Numbered from the stretch's first letter, positions 36,884-51,800 are shown. The stretch: DNA of 64,000 nucleotides from Paguma larvata (GCA_030068075.1 CM057841.1:4090565-4154564), one strand, 5' to 3'. Notes: generated from the sequence alone by a model not told the origin. Translations and numbers: made by a program.

Positions 36884-39800
36884 GTAAGTGTAGGAGGACG
36901 AAGGGGCCAGTAGCTCGTGGAGGAAGGTTGGTTCCCTGGGACCTTATGACAATGAAGGTGATTATATTAAATTAGTGGCCACCGTCCATCAGTTGAGAAT
37001 GTGTAGTGGCTCAAGGGAGCCTTGGAATTGTAAGGCAACTCTGGTCACGCGTGGGCCAGTGATGGCCCAGTGGGTGGGTAGTGTCTTGTTCATCTAAGGG
37101 GTGTCTCCCCATTTTCCTGTCGGGAGCTGAGCCCATGCTATTACGAGGGATGGCCTGAGTCTTTATCCCCAGGTAGGCTGAGACGGAGTTCCATTATGGT
37201 AGTCGACTGTCCTTTTGGCCAGACCTGCTCCAGGGACGAGGCCGAATCCTAACATTAGGAAATAATCATGGAGAGCTTATGTCCCCAGCACTACAGAAGC
37301 ACTATTGATGCCTAATATCTTTTTATTTCTGCCACTATCCTGAGATTTACAAATGGGAAAACCATGGTCCCAGCAGCATTCTCTCATGTTAGACGACTTT
37401 TTCAGCAGGGGCAAGTCTGACTCCAAATCAGTTTTTTAAATTCTTTTTTTTTTTTTTTTTTTTAATATTTATTCTTTTTTGAGAGACAGAGACTTGAGAG
37501 ACAGAGTGTGAGTGGGGAAGGGGCAGAAAGAGAGGGAGACACAGAATCTGAAGCAGGCTCCAGGCTCTGACCTGTCAATACAGAGCCCAACATGGGGCTC
37601 AAACTCATGAGCTGTGATATCACGACCTGAGCTATGAGCCAGGCACCCCCAAATCATTTATTTTTTGACTCATTGATGGTATTTGCACCCTCTGCTGGAA
37701 GGCTACTCTTTAAAAACAAAAAAAGAGAGATTGGTTGAATTGTAAGTCCTGGCAAACAAAGAGACAAAATGTCAGACATTTTTTTAAAAAAGTATTTCTT
37801 ATGTATGTCTGTATGTATGTATTTAGCACAAGCGGTGAAGGAGCAGAGAGAGAGAATGCCAAGCAGGCTCTGTACTGTCAGTGAGGTTCAAACTCAATAA
37901 CCATGAGATCATGTCCTGAGCTGAAATCAAGAGTCAGATCCTTTTTGTGTGTGTGTGTAAAAAGGTGATTTTATTAAAGTCTGGGGACAGGGACCGTGGG
38001 CAGGAAGAGATGCACTGTAAGTGTGGGGGGTGACTATTTTATGGAGTCCAGGGAGATAATGTCTAGAGGGAGTTTCCAAAGAGACAGTCACAGGCTAAAG
38101 CCTTACTGGAGGCCTAGCTGTCGTCAAGCTGAGGTTGTTTTTCCTTCCACCAAAGTTTTAACATTGAGACAGTAGGGAGTTCCTGGACTTTAGGCTGTTG
38201 ATGGGATTGTCTTTTTCTGGTAAACTAGTGGAGACTGTTATCAATGTAACCATTTGTTTTTTGTCCTTTCTCATTTTTGGGTAGCTGGGAGTGTCCAAGG
38301 AATACCACACATGTCCTGCCTGGGAGGAGAGGGGCGGTGCTCATTTGTGTTTTGCCCTCAGACTGCCTCATGCTCCCTCATCATATCCCTGCTGAACAAT
38401 CTTGACCTTTAAATTTTTAAGGTTGTTGAAGGTGGAAGGTCCCAACTTCTATAGCTTGTTCCTTCTGTGTGGGGGCATAGAAACAGTCAGATGCTTAACT
38501 GACTGAGCCACCCAGGTGCCCCGAAACACCTGATTTTAGGAACAAACCTTCCTTTGCCTCAGAGAGAGGAAGGACCATCACTACATTCCAAGAATGTTTT
38601 CTAGTCCTACATCCTTGAACAAAACGTCAGTGCCCTTTGCTTGGAGGACATGCAGAAATACCTCATCTACTGCGGCATAGATTTCTCCGACGCAGGCTAC
38701 GGCCCTTGACCACATTTGTCATTTTATTTGTCATTTTATTTACTATAATGTGTTGCCTTGAACATGGAAGGTACATCATAAAGGTGGATTCAAAGAATGA
38801 TGGTTCAGGAGTGCGTTTCTGAAATGAACCTGCAGTCAGCATGGCGGAATAGAAATAACTTAGACCTTACAAGTTCAAATCCGACAGATATGGGACAGGT
38901 GCCTGACCCTAGTATTTATTCACTAGTGCAAATAATCAAGGGACACATTCTCCCTCTCTGATTTTTTTTGGGTAAAGTGGGAGTAGAACAAATCTTGATG
39001 GGCTATTGACATGGAAGACGTAGTATCTGTAGTAACATTCTCAGCCTTGGTTCCTGACAGACACTCAGTAAATGATAGTGGTTATGGGATTCTATAAGGG
39101 GGGACACCACCACCACCCCCTTCTGGTTTTGAATGTGACTCTGAAGCATTCACACTGTATTTTGCGTTGTAGCTCTGAGACAGGTTTCTGGTTTTGGTCA
39201 GGTGCTTCCAAGGACATGATGATTTGAGATAGATTATGGTCCTAATAAAAACTACGTTAATTAGCCTGGCCCTCTGTGGACATACCGTAGTCTTCACACA
39301 GGTACTCAAGTAAATTTCTAGGGGTTGTTCTGAGTGTCCAAGAATGAGTGCACGTCTTTTTTTTTAATTATCTGGTGTTCTACTCCTGTCAACTCAGAAA
39401 AACCAAACCCATACAGAAATCACATGAAGGAAAAATTCCGTCTCATATGGGAAAAGGAAACCTGCCTTCCGGTTCCCAGTGATTTCTACAAAGAAACTAC
39501 AAAGAATGAATATGAAAGCTTGAAGGTTGCATATCCTGCCAGCGAGGCTGGAAAGCCCACACCCACCGTCGTCTTGCAAGGTCCAGAAGGGATTGGGAAG
39601 ACAACCCTTTTGAGGAAAGTCATACTGGACTGGGCAGAGGGAAACCTATGGCAGGACAGATTTGCATTCATCTTCTTCCTCAATGGCTGTGAAATGAACA
39701 CCATCACAGAGACCAGCTTAGTGGAGCTCATCTCCAGGGACTGGCCTCAGTCTTCGGAACTGGTCGAGGACATTTTTTCCCAGCCAGAGAGAGTCCTGTT

Positions 39801-42800
39801 CATCATGGACGGCTTCGAGGAGCTCAAATTTGATCTGGAGCTTAAGACTCAGTTGTGCGATGACCAAAGGCAGCGGAAGCCAGTGCAGGTTATCATGAGG
39901 AGTTTGCTGCAGAGAAAAATGCTTCCAGAATCTTCTCTGCTTCTTGCATTGGGAACAGCGGGCACGAGACGATACTATTTCCTGTTGCAGCATCCAAAAT
40001 ACATAGTCCTCCCAGGATTCTCTGAACGTGAAAGGAAGCTGTATTTCTACCATTTCTTCCGTGAGAGGAGCAAAGCCATGAAAGCCTTCAGTTTTGTGAG
40101 AGACAATGTCCCGCTCTGTATGTTCTGCCGTAATCCCCTTGTATGCTGGCTGGTCTGTACGTGTATGAAATGGCAGCTGGAGAAAGGAGAAGACCTTGAG
40201 ATTGCATCCGAAAGCACCACTTCTTTGTATGCTTCCTTTTTTACTCATGTATTCAAGTCAAGAAGTGAGAACTGTCCCCCCAAACAGAGCAGAGCCCGAC
40301 TGAGAGGCCTATGTATGTTGGCTGCAGAGGGAATATGGACTCGCACATTTCTGTTTTGCCATGGGGACCTCAGGAGGAATGGGGTATCTGAGTCCGATAC
40401 CTCGATGTGGGTGGGCATGAGACTCCTTCTAAGGCATGGCGACTGTTTTACCTTCATGCATTTGAGCATCCAAGAGTTTTGTGCTGCCATCTTCTATTTG
40501 CTCAAACAACCCGAGGATGATCGCAACCTGGCCATTGGAAGTGTGACCCAGCTTGTAACAGCAGGTGTAAGTCAGGTCCAGAGCCACTTGTCCCAGACGA
40601 TAACATTCTTGTTTGGAGTTTCAACTGGAAAAATAACCAACATGCTGGAGACATCGTTTGGTTTTCTCCTGTCCAAAGAAATAAGGCAGGAAATATCCCA
40701 GTGCCTTAAAAGTTTAAGTCAGTGTGACACCGACCAGGCGGTGGTAAATTTCCAGGAATTGTTCAGCGGCTTGTTTGAGACCCATGAGAAAGAATTTGTA
40801 GGACAAGTGATGGATTTCTTCAAGGAAGTTAATATTTATATTGGCAACATTGAAGAATTGGTGATAGCTGCATTCTGTCTGAAACACTGCCAAAATCTGC
40901 AGAAACTTCACCTGTCTGTAGAAGATGTCTTTTCGGATGACTCTGGATCCGTCACAAGGTGAGTCCCTCTATTAATCACCCCATCCCCACCCTACATGCA
41001 CCATGCCTGCATCTTATTTCAGTTCCCAACGGGTCCTCCATGGATTCTTACACTTAAAACACATGGCTTTTGTAACCAGAGACTTTGCTTTGAGTTCTGG
41101 CACTGCCATTTGCTAGCTGTGTCACCATGAGTGGTGACTTCTCAAGTTTTTTCCATCTGTATAACACTTTACCTACTTTACGGGGCCAGTATGAGGTTGA
41201 AAGGTAAGCAGCTTTTTTTTAAATGTTTATTTATTTTTGAGAGAGAGAGAGACAGAGCACGAGCAGGGGAGGGGCAGAGAGAGAAGGAGACACAGAATCT
41301 GAAGCATCTGAGCTGTCAGCACAGAGCCCGACATGGGGCTTGAACTCACGAACCGTGAGATCATGCCCTGAGCTGAAGTCAGATGCCCAACCGACTGAGC
41401 CACCCAGGAACCCCGGTAAGCAGCTTTTATTGTTGCCATGACTATGCTTTTCTCCCTGATAAAATTTGAGCATCTGCTGGTGATTCCACTGGGAAGGGAC
41501 TCTTGGAAGCTTGTGTGTGGTTTCCTCTGGATTTTACCTGTGGGCTTTTCCTCTTTGCTGGTCTAACCTGTATCTTTTTCAGCAGCTAGTTCAGGTTACC
41601 AGCCCACACTTTAGCTCTCAAACACATATTACCTTTCATGGATTTTAGTTTTTAAACTGAGGTATAATTGATATATAACATTATACCAGTTTCAGGTGAA
41701 CAACATTATGATTCAGTATTTTTTTATTTTTGTTTTTTTAAAGTTTATTTATTTACCTTGAGAGTGAGGGGGTAGGGGGGAGAGAGGGGGGGAGAGAGGG
41801 GGAGAGAGAGAGAGAGAATCCCAAGCAGGCTCCACACTGTCAGCACAGAGCCCAAAATGGGGCTCAAACTCACAAACTGCAAGATCATGACCAGAGCCAA
41901 AATCAAGAGTTGGGTGCTTCACCAACTGAGCCACACAGGCACCCCATAATTCAGTATTTAAAAAAAAATTAATGCTTATTTATTTTTGAGAGAGAGCACA
42001 GGCAGGGGAGGGGCAGAGAGAGAGGGTGACAGGTATCCAAAGCAGGCTCTGTCTGCACTGAAGCAGATATTCTGATGCAGGGCTTGAACTCACAAACCCC
42101 AAGATCATGACCTGAACTGAACCTAAGAGACACTTAACTGACTGCGCCACCCAGGCACCCTGAGAACTACTTTTTAAAAGTAAACTCTACATCCCACATG
42201 GCACTCGAACTCATGACCCCAAGGTCAAGAGTTGCATGTTCTATGGATTGAGCCAGCCAGGCGCCCCATGATAAGAACTTTGAGATCTGCTCTCTTAAGA
42301 ACTTCCAAAAATATAATACAGTATTAACCACAGTCCCGATCATGCTGTACATTACATTCCCATGATTTTATTTTGTACCTATATGTTCATATTTTTGGAT
42401 GCCGTTTCCCATTTTACTGATGGATCACCAAATACCAACCTTCCTTCACACAACAGTCAAGTATTGTTTCCTAAAACAGGAAGAAATGGAGGTTGAAAGA
42501 TTGAAAAGCTTGTCCAGGGTTACATAGCTAATAAGTGGTTCAAATGGGGTTTAATCCTAATTGCTGTGGCCTCAGTGTCTACTTCCTTAGCCACTAGGTC
42601 ATGTTAACTCAGCCACCCTGTCCTTCCCTCTCCTTGTTCAGGCCTGGGTGTCCGTCGGTGAGCTTTGAGGGGCTCTGGAGATGGTGTTTTGCCTGTTGGG
42701 AGAATGTGTTGAGGTGTCCTGAGCCACTGGATAGTCACACTCTTTGTTCTCCAACAGTGACAAGGAGAAGCTCTCCTTTTGGCAAGACCTTTGCTCTGTG

Positions 42801-45800
42801 TTCACCACCAACAAGAACTTTCAGACGTTAGATTTGGACAATTGTATGTTCGATGAGCCCTCCCTGGCAATTCTCTGTAAAGCTCTGGCTCATCCCGTTT
42901 GTAAACTCCAAAAGTTCGGGTAAGTTGGATGTTAACCTGTTCTGTAAATAACGGAGTTTCATTCCTTCTACTCTGGCATTTTGGGAAAAGCCATTGTGTA
43001 AGCACAGAGCTGCAATCCAATGACTCAAAAATTTTGGGAGCACTTTCCTTGATACCAATGTTTTATTGAGCAAGAAGCAAACTATTGGCAAACAGGGGGA
43101 CTTGAGGACTGAATATGGTCAACAGGCTTGGTCCCCAGCCACTATAGGTCAGTTTCCACACAGGAAGTGCTTTGTTTTCTGGGGTGGGTGATCACCAATG
43201 GTTCCTTCTTCTTCTTCTTTTTTTAACGTTGATTTATTTTTGAGAGAGACAGAGACAGAGAGTGAGTGGAGGAGGGACAGAGAGGGAGACACAGAATCCT
43301 TAGTAGGCTCCAGTATCTGAGCTGTTCAGCACAGAGCCCAACTCAGGGCTCGAACCCACTGACTGTGGGATCATGACCTGAGGCGAAGTTGGCTGTTAAC
43401 TGACTGAGCCACCCAGGCACCCTTCACAATCGGTTACTTCTTGATATGTGTAGCCTGTTATTAGGAAGCTGCAAGTTCACCTGGCATGAAGAAAGCATAA
43501 GTTTTTAGAGCAGAGTCCACATCTTGGAGATATCAGTCTTACGTTTGGGTTACATGACCATGTGTGTTTTGGTTTGGGGGTATGTCAAACTGTGGCCTCC
43601 ATTTTGGTTTCTTTTCAACAGATGCTTTATTTATTTATTTTTTAAACGTTTATTTATTTTTGAGAGACATAGAGACAGAACGTGAACAGGGGAAGGGCAG
43701 AGAGAGAGGGAGACAGAATCCGAAGCAGGCTCCAGGCTCTGAGCTGTCAGCACAGAGCCTGCCGCGGGCTCGAACTCATGAAACATGAGATCATGACCTG
43801 AGCTGCAGTCGGCTGCCCAACTGACCAAGCCACCCAGGCACCCCTCAACAGATGCTTTAAATGTAGTGTTTGGAGAGCTGTAGAGGGAAGTTGGTGACAT
43901 TCGCTGGGATGTTGATGGGTAGAGAATAGATGTTTCCCAGGTAACAAAGGGACTTTGGGAAAATAGCTGTAAGTTCTTAGAAAAACGTAGTAAGAATAAA
44001 CTCAGAATAGCTACACTGTGGACAGATCCCAAATGTCCATTGACTGACGAATGAATAAAGAAAATGTGGTATATATACACAATGGACTATTACTCAGCCA
44101 TCGAGAAGAATGAAATCTTGGGTGCCTGGGCAGCTTAGTTGGTTAAACATCAAACTTCGGCTCAGGTCATGATCTCGTGGTTTGTGAGTTTAAGCCCCGC
44201 CTCAGGCTCTTTGCTGATAGCTCGGAGCCTGGAGCCTGCTTTGGATTCTGTGTCTCTCTCTTCCTCCCCTGCTCATACTCTCTTTCTTTCTCTCAAAGAT
44301 AAATACAAACATTTAAATAAATGAAATCTTCTCATTTGCAACAATGTGGATGGAGCTAGAATGTATTATGCTAAGAGAAATAAGTCAGTCAGAAAAACAA
44401 ATACTATATGATTTTACTCATATGTTGAATTTAAGAAACAAAACAGATGAACATATGAGAAGGAGGGGAATTAGGAAGAGAGGGAAACAAACCACAAGAG
44501 ACTTTTTTTTTTAACTTTTTATTGTCAAATTGGTTTCAATACAACACCCAGTGCTTATCCCAACCCGTGCCCTGCTCAGTGCCTGTCACCCACTCTCCCC
44601 CCTTCCATACCCCCCTCAGCCCTCCGTTTGTTCTTAGTATTTAAGAAGAGACTCTTTTTTTTTTCATTTTTTAATGTTTATTTAATTTTTGAGAGACAGA
44701 GCATGAGTGGAGGAGGAGCAGAGAGAGAGGGAGACACAGAATCTGAAGCAGGTTCCAGGCTCTGAGCTGTTAACACAGAGCCTGATGTGGGGCTCGAACC
44801 CATGAACTGTGAGATCATGACCTGAGCTGAAGTCGAATGCCTAACCGACTGAGCCACCCAGGTGCCCCAAGAGACTCTTAACTATAGAGAACAAACAGGG
44901 TTGATGGAGGGAGGTGGGCGGGGACTGGGCCAGTTGGGTGATGGAGATTGAGAGCACTTGTTGGGATGAATGCTGGGTGTTGTATATAGTGATGAATCGC
45001 TGAATTCTACTCTTGAAACCAGTATTACACTGTATGTTAACTAGAATTTAAATTAAAAAAAAGGAAAAAATCATGAAAAAAAAGAATAAGAATAGGGACT
45101 AGGCAGTATTTATAGTAGAGCTAGCTGCTTTAGGCACATTATCTGTATTGTTTCCTTTTTATCCTCTGTTTTGCTGTCACCTCATTACAGATCATGCACA
45201 GAAGCACAAAGGAGCACACAGCCACTCCCTGACACTTGGGCGTGTGGGTTTGCCTGGGCCATGTTCTCCCCTTCACCCCCAGAAACTGTTCTCTTTCAGC
45301 TGAAATGTAACTCTTCCTTCGGCTCAAAGCTCACTTCCTCATGGAAAACTTTCTATGCTCCCAAAATACTTTATACATGTCTTATTGGTCGTAGTTACCA
45401 CACAGCTAATTATTGACTGATGTCTTTGTGCAAAAGAGTTAATGTAACAGGTCTGAGACTGTTGTCCCTAGAAAGCCTTGCTCACTGGGTTGGTTGTTGG
45501 CTCGCATGTTGGAACCTAGAATTTGGGGAGAATTTCCACCGCCCTAACATAAGAGGGGCTCACTCTTCCCTTACCATGTAAACATTGTGGTTTATGCTGA
45601 GGACTTGCTTTCCTTCAATGAATCTCCATGTCTCAGAGGTGTCTCCAGATGTCACAGGCACTCCTGTCTTCTCCTTGCTGGCTGGTCAGCAAGTCTCACC
45701 CTGACTGTGCTGATCCTCCCCTGTAAGCCCCTGTAGGCCCTACCCCACTGCCCTCCTCTCCCCCCATCTCTGGGGAGGAGGTGCCTTGGGTGTTGTGCCC

Positions 45801-48800
45801 ACATTCAGGGAACTATTCTGCCAGAAATTGCAGTAATTCTTCCTGGCTGTGATTTACCTTTTCTGCCTTTCTTTTCATAATTCCCATGCCTGTGGCACAA
45901 TATTTCCTTGTTTTAGTCCTTAATCATTTCTCAAAGTTGATCAGGAGGGGAGAAGCCAGGGTGTGCTCAAGTCATGACCCCAGGAGCCACATGTTATGTG
46001 GCCTGTATTTATGAGCACAGATAAATGAATATAAAATATAAAAATACAGATTCTCCCATCCAAGTACTAACCAGGCCCAACCCTGCTTAGCTTCCGAGAT
46101 CAGACGAGATAGGGCGCGTTCAGGGTGGTATGGCAGCAATGAGAAAGAATGAAATCTGGCCATGTGTGGCAATATGGATGGAACTGGAGGGTATTATGCT
46201 GAGTGAAATAGGTCAGGCAGAGAAAGACAGATGCTATGTGTGTCTACACTTAGGTGGGCTTTGTGAGACTTAACAGAAAACCAGGGAGGAGGAGAAGAGA
46301 GAAAGGAAAAAAGCCACAGAGATGGAGGAAGACAAAACATAAGAGATTCTCCAAGACTAAGAACAAACTGAGGGGAGAGGGGGTGTGGGAGGGGGGAGAG
46401 TGGGTGATGGGCACAGAGGAGGGCACTTGTTAGGATGGGCACCAGGTGTTGTATGGAAACCAATTTGACAATAAATTATTAAAATAAAAAAATTAAAAAT
46501 CAAAAAAATTAAAAATACAGATTCTCTATAAACTTAATACATATATGGTTTTTAAAAATTAAAGCAGGGGCACTTGGGTGGCTCAGTCAGTTAAGCATCT
46601 GACTTCGGATCAGGTCGTAATCTCAAGGTTTGTGAGTTCGAGCCCTGCATCAGGCTCTGTGATGACAGCTCAGAGCCTGGAGTCTGCTTTGGATTCTGTC
46701 TCCGTCTGTCTGCCTATCCCTTGCTCATGCTCTCTCTATCTCAAATATAAAATAAAACATTGAAAAAAATTAAAAAAATCAAAGCCAGCACGTACTGGTC
46801 ATGTTTCAGGCACCACAATATATTTTGCTTTTGTAACCATCACGACACTATTGGTTTTGTGAAGAAACCAGACTCCAACGAAGTTAATTTGCATTTGCCC
46901 AACCTTGGGAAAGAATCCAGGAGGAAAGCGAAGCTTCACATCCAGTTTTCTCTAACCCTGGAACCTGAGCTTTCGACGACTCCAGACACGGTCTTCTTTT
47001 TTTCTTATTGTCTCCTTAAAAAAACTATATATATATATAGTTGTCGCGGGGCTCAAACTCACGAATTATGAGATCATGACCTGAGCTGAAGTCAGACGCT
47101 TAACTGACTGAGCCACCCAGGCGCCTCAAAACCTTAGTCTTTAAACAAATGGATCCTTTCCTTTGAGAGTGTGGTTCTTTTTGGAGTGTTAATTCAAATA
47201 CGTGCATCCCCATTGCATGCCAAGCTCTGGGCTGGACCTGTGGGTGCAAAGATGCACAAGCATTGTGTCCCCGTCCTGATGATGCTTAGGATTTAATATG
47301 GGATGAGTTTCGTTCACCTCCCTTCCAGTATGGGTGATGGTATGCAAGCATGCAGGGACTAGGGAAAAACAGGAGAGAGCCAAGAAGCTGAGCCTCTGTG
47401 TTTGTCTACTATCTGAAAGTCCCAGATAGAGAGAATTTACAGGTGGGAGTAATGGGATTTCTACAAACAGTGTTATGAGCCTAAGCATGGCAAGCAGGTG
47501 GGAAGAGTTGTGTAAGAAGTATTTTCCTTTGTGTTTGGACTCAGTTGCATGAGTTTTTACATCTTTTCTAGGTATAATTTTGCTTCTTATCTTGGAAATA
47601 GCCCAGACTTCTTTGAGGCCATTCTTCAAAACCCTTATCTGAAATGCCTGAACCTGCATGGCACGAGACTCTCCCTCACGAGCGTCAGGCAGCTGTGTGA
47701 GACGCTGAAGCACCCAGTGTGTGGCGTGGAGGAGCTGATGTAAGTCTTGGCTTGTCTGTGCTCAGTGACGTTTCTTGTCCAGCATGGAATCTGTAGGGGA
47801 ATGTGCCCATTTCTTCTTGCACCAGACTTTTGTCTCTTACATTGAAAAATTTCCATCTCCGCATCTCCAGACCTCAGAAGAGTGATCTTCAGACCTCTCG
47901 GAAGGTTTGTTCCTACTTTCCCTTCTTTGGTAGTCACTTGGATTACTTCTTGTGGACACCTTACCTTCCTCTTCTTGGTTCTGCCCTCAACCACCCGTGC
48001 CAAAACCAGAACTCCGTTTTCCTTCCTGAAGATATTCATAGACGCTTAAAAGGAGAAATCATATTGATGACCACAAGTGTACTTATGCGAATCTGGTAGG
48101 TGACAGCATTGAAGCCAGGGGGAAAGCGAAATCAAATCATTTCTTCTTGAAAATTATCTGGGATGCCCCTACCTACCATAGTTGGGTGGTTTCTAGACAG
48201 GATAAATTCTCTTTTTTAACAGAAAGCAAAAGGGGGACATAATTGAGAACCAGCTCAATAAACCCATCTGGAGAATATCCTCTTCTCTCCCCTGGTTCAG
48301 TGTCTCTTCTTTGCTGGAAGAGTTGCAAATATAATTGGCGGATTCACATACATTTGGTTAACTGTAACTTGGTCAAGATTCATCAGGAGAGAGAAGCACA
48401 TTCCATGTATGAGTTGTTTGAACACACAGGCTTTCTGTAGATCCTGTTCCTCATTTGAGCTGTTTCCATGTCATGACACTTTTTTTTTCCCACTCTAGTT
48501 CTCTCTACTTTTGGGGAACTTAGAAAATTCCTTAGTATTTTGCTCCATTTCATATTAGGCCATTTGCACAGGGTTTTAATATTCCACATTAGCATAAGAA
48601 TTGGGGAACAGGTCTAGGAAACCAGGGGTCAGGTATAGACATTTACTGCTGGAAACTTTGCCTCTTTGGGGCAGACCAATTGTACTCTTGAGTTCAGTTT
48701 GGTATTGGGAGTGGGAGGTCCCCCAAACCAGGTTCTCCCCAGACCATTCGTTCTCAACAGAGGAAAGTTTTTTCTCAAAGGAAATGTCAGCGTCTGGGCA

Positions 48801-51800
48801 TTTTTGATCGTCATCATTGCCTTGGGAGGATGCTACAGGCACGTAGTGGGTGGAGGCAGGGATACTGCTCTCAGTATCCAACAACACCCAGGACAGCTCC
48901 AACAACAAAGAATTTTCCAGTTCAAAATGTCGATAGTGCTGAGATTGAGAAACCTGCTCTAGCCTATGATATGCCCTATTTTAAAAAAATATTAAAATTT
49001 TCTTTTAAACATTTATTCAGTTTTGAGAGGGTGTGAGCAGGGAAGACAGAGAGAGAGAGGGAGACACAGAATCTGAAGCAGGCTCCAGGCTCCCAGCTGT
49101 CAGCACAGAGCCTGACACAGGGCTCAAACTCATGAACCATGAGATCATGATCTTAGCTGAAGTCAGATGCTCAACTGACTGAGCCACCCAGGTGCCCCTT
49201 AATATTTTTTATTTTTAAGTCACCTCTATACCTGCCATGGGACTTGAACTCACAACCTTGAGATCAACAATTGCATGTTCCACCGACTGTGCCAACCAGG
49301 TGCCCCCACAAGATGCTCTTTTTAGCTGCATTGAGGATCAGACCAGGGCTTCTCAACCTCAGAACTATTGACAAATAATCACATTATTGAGTTCCAGATC
49401 CTTCTTTGCTATGGAGGGAGGGGCTATCCACAACAGTGTAGGGTGTTAAACAGCATCCCTGGCCTCCATCTACTAGATGCCAGTAGCACCCCTCTCTCTA
49501 GTTGTGACAACCAACAATTTCTCCAGACACTGACAAATATTCCCTTGAGGTAAAAAATCATCCCCTGTTGAGAACCACTGGCTCAGATTTTTTCCTAATT
49601 TCAGTGGAAAGCAATAAGGGATAAATAGAGTCATGTAATTAAATTTGTGCCTTTATTTTTATTTAAAAAATTTTCTGTATTTCTCTATTTTTGAAAGAGA
49701 GAGAGACACACAGAGTTCAAGCAGGGGAGGGGCAGAGAGAGAGGGAGATACAGAATCTGAAGCAGCTCCAGGCTCTGAGCTGTCAGCACAGAGCCCGGAG
49801 TGGGGCTCAAACCCATGAATGGTGAGATCATGACCTGAGCCGAAGTTGGTTGCTCAACTGACTGAGCCACCCAGGCGCCCCACATTTGTGCTTTTATTGT
49901 ATTGTATTTTAATGTTTATTTGTTTTTGAGAGAGAGAGAGAGAGAGAGAAAAACAGAGCATGAGTGGGGGAGGAGCAGAGAGAGGAGACACAGAATCAGA
50001 AGCAGGCTCCTCATGAGGCTCGAACCACAAACCGTGAGATCATGACTGAGCCGAAGTCGGAGGCTCAACCGACTGAGCCGCCCAGGCGCCCCGCCACGTT
50101 TGTGCTTTTAAAGTCTGGAATATAGATGGCTGATTTGCTGGTGAGACCGGAAGCTGGGATATGGTCTACGGCCGCTCAAAGCCGGTGGTCGCATCCTGCA
50201 ACACGTGTCCCACATGCAGGTTGGGAAGGTGTGACATCACAGCAAAATCCTGCGAAGATATTGCCTCGGTCCTGGTCTGCAACAGGAAGCTGAAACTTCT
50301 CTCCCTGGTGGAAAACCCCGTGAGGAACGAAGGCCTGCTGACGCTGTGCGATGCCCTGAAGCACCCCGACTGTGCTCTGGAGACACTGCTGTGAGTCCGT
50401 CTGGGGAAAGCGGGCTCAGGGGAGACTGCGGACGTGTGTACATGGACCCATCAATAGTTAAGGCAGTCAAATGCTCAGTGAGGGAGGCTGCAGAACACAG
50501 AGTTCGTAGTCCGACCTGCCTCTCCATGCCTCAGTTGCCCCATAAGTAAAATGGAGCCAATATAACACCTCCTCCATAGCGGCACTGTGAGGCTGAATTC
50601 AATAGTTAGAGACCCACCCTTAGGTGCCTCGTGTCTACTTGAAAGCCCAGTAAATCCTGGTTATTGTGAACAAGGACCATGTCTTAGATACACTGGTTGC
50701 TGGGGAGAGGGAGTGTGCAAACATCTAAGACAAGGCATTCGTTTGGTCCCTTTTAGGAATAAGGTTCACACGTTCTAGGTTATTACCGGAATCCTCCAGA
50801 GCGGCCATTTCTCTCCTGCTGCAAATGTATTCAGTGATGTGCTTCCTCTGCTGTGGGTGGCTGGCCAGGGCAGCGGTCGAGCGGGACTCCTGTTTGCCCA
50901 GTGAGGCCACATGGAAAGTTAGTGTTAAATCAGGCAGAGACAGTTGTGGTGTTTCCATGTGGGGGCAGTTGCGAATCCATGGGCATGCACGAGCAGCCCA
51001 GAAACAGCTGTGTTGTGTGTGTGTGCACACACATGCATGTATGCATGCATGGAGACCTTGTCTCTCTCTCTCTCTCTCTCTTTCTCTCTTTCTCTCTCTC
51101 TCTCACACAAACATACACACACAGTGGCATTTAAGACAGGAGAGGGAAGGAATACTATCACTGAGATGACATTCTAGACTGTATAAGAAAATCAACAGTA
51201 AAATACGTTCCAGGAACATTAAACACTAAAACCAAACTATGAAAGAAAGGATCACCCCCCACCCCCCACTTTGATCTATACAGATTAGAATGAAAAATCA
51301 TCAGGGGTACAAAAGACATATTGGAAGGTGGAAAGATTTGGCTATGAAGGAACCGGCTGATATTATACGATGAATAGCATTAACACGTACTCAATGACCA
51401 GTAACTAAAATGGGGTATATTTTTAAGATCCATCACCTAACAGGGTTTTTTGTTTCTTTTTTTTTTTACACTTGAATCCTTATTCCTTAAAAATATGTGG
51501 AATTTGGGGTACCTGGGTGGCTCATTTGATTGAGCATCTGACTCTTGATTTCAGCTCTGGTCTCGATCTGAGGGTCATGAGTTCAAGCCCTGCACTGGTC
51601 TGCATGCTGAGCTTGAAGCTTATTTAAAAAAGAAAAAGTGGAATTTAAGAAAGAAAGCAAACACAAATGAAGGAAAAAAGAGACAAAACACCAGACTCTT
51701 GTTTTAAAAAAATATTTGTTTATCTTTGAGAGAGAGACAGAGAGGGAGAAAGAACACACAAGTGAGTAGGGAAGGGATAGAGAGAGAGGGAGACAGAAGA

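Larger units (their letters stand above)
41640..42420 (+). repeat. Old LINE-1 3'UTR split by SINEs
   Basis: L1-like sequence at 41640-41738, 41946-41965 and 42270-42420 (TTTCAGGTGAACAACATTATGATTCAG; CAGTATTAACCACAGTC). It is interrupted by three minus SINEs. Confidence 0.5.
43979..45060 (+). mobile_element. Old LINE-1 3' end with nested insertions
   Basis: L1 ORF2 3' and 3'UTR sequence in plus orientation at 43979-44118, 44322-44505 and 44870-45060. It was split successively by a plus SINE (44119-44320), a minus L1 3' fragment (about 44506-44650) and a minus SINE (44660-44868). Confidence 0.8.
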
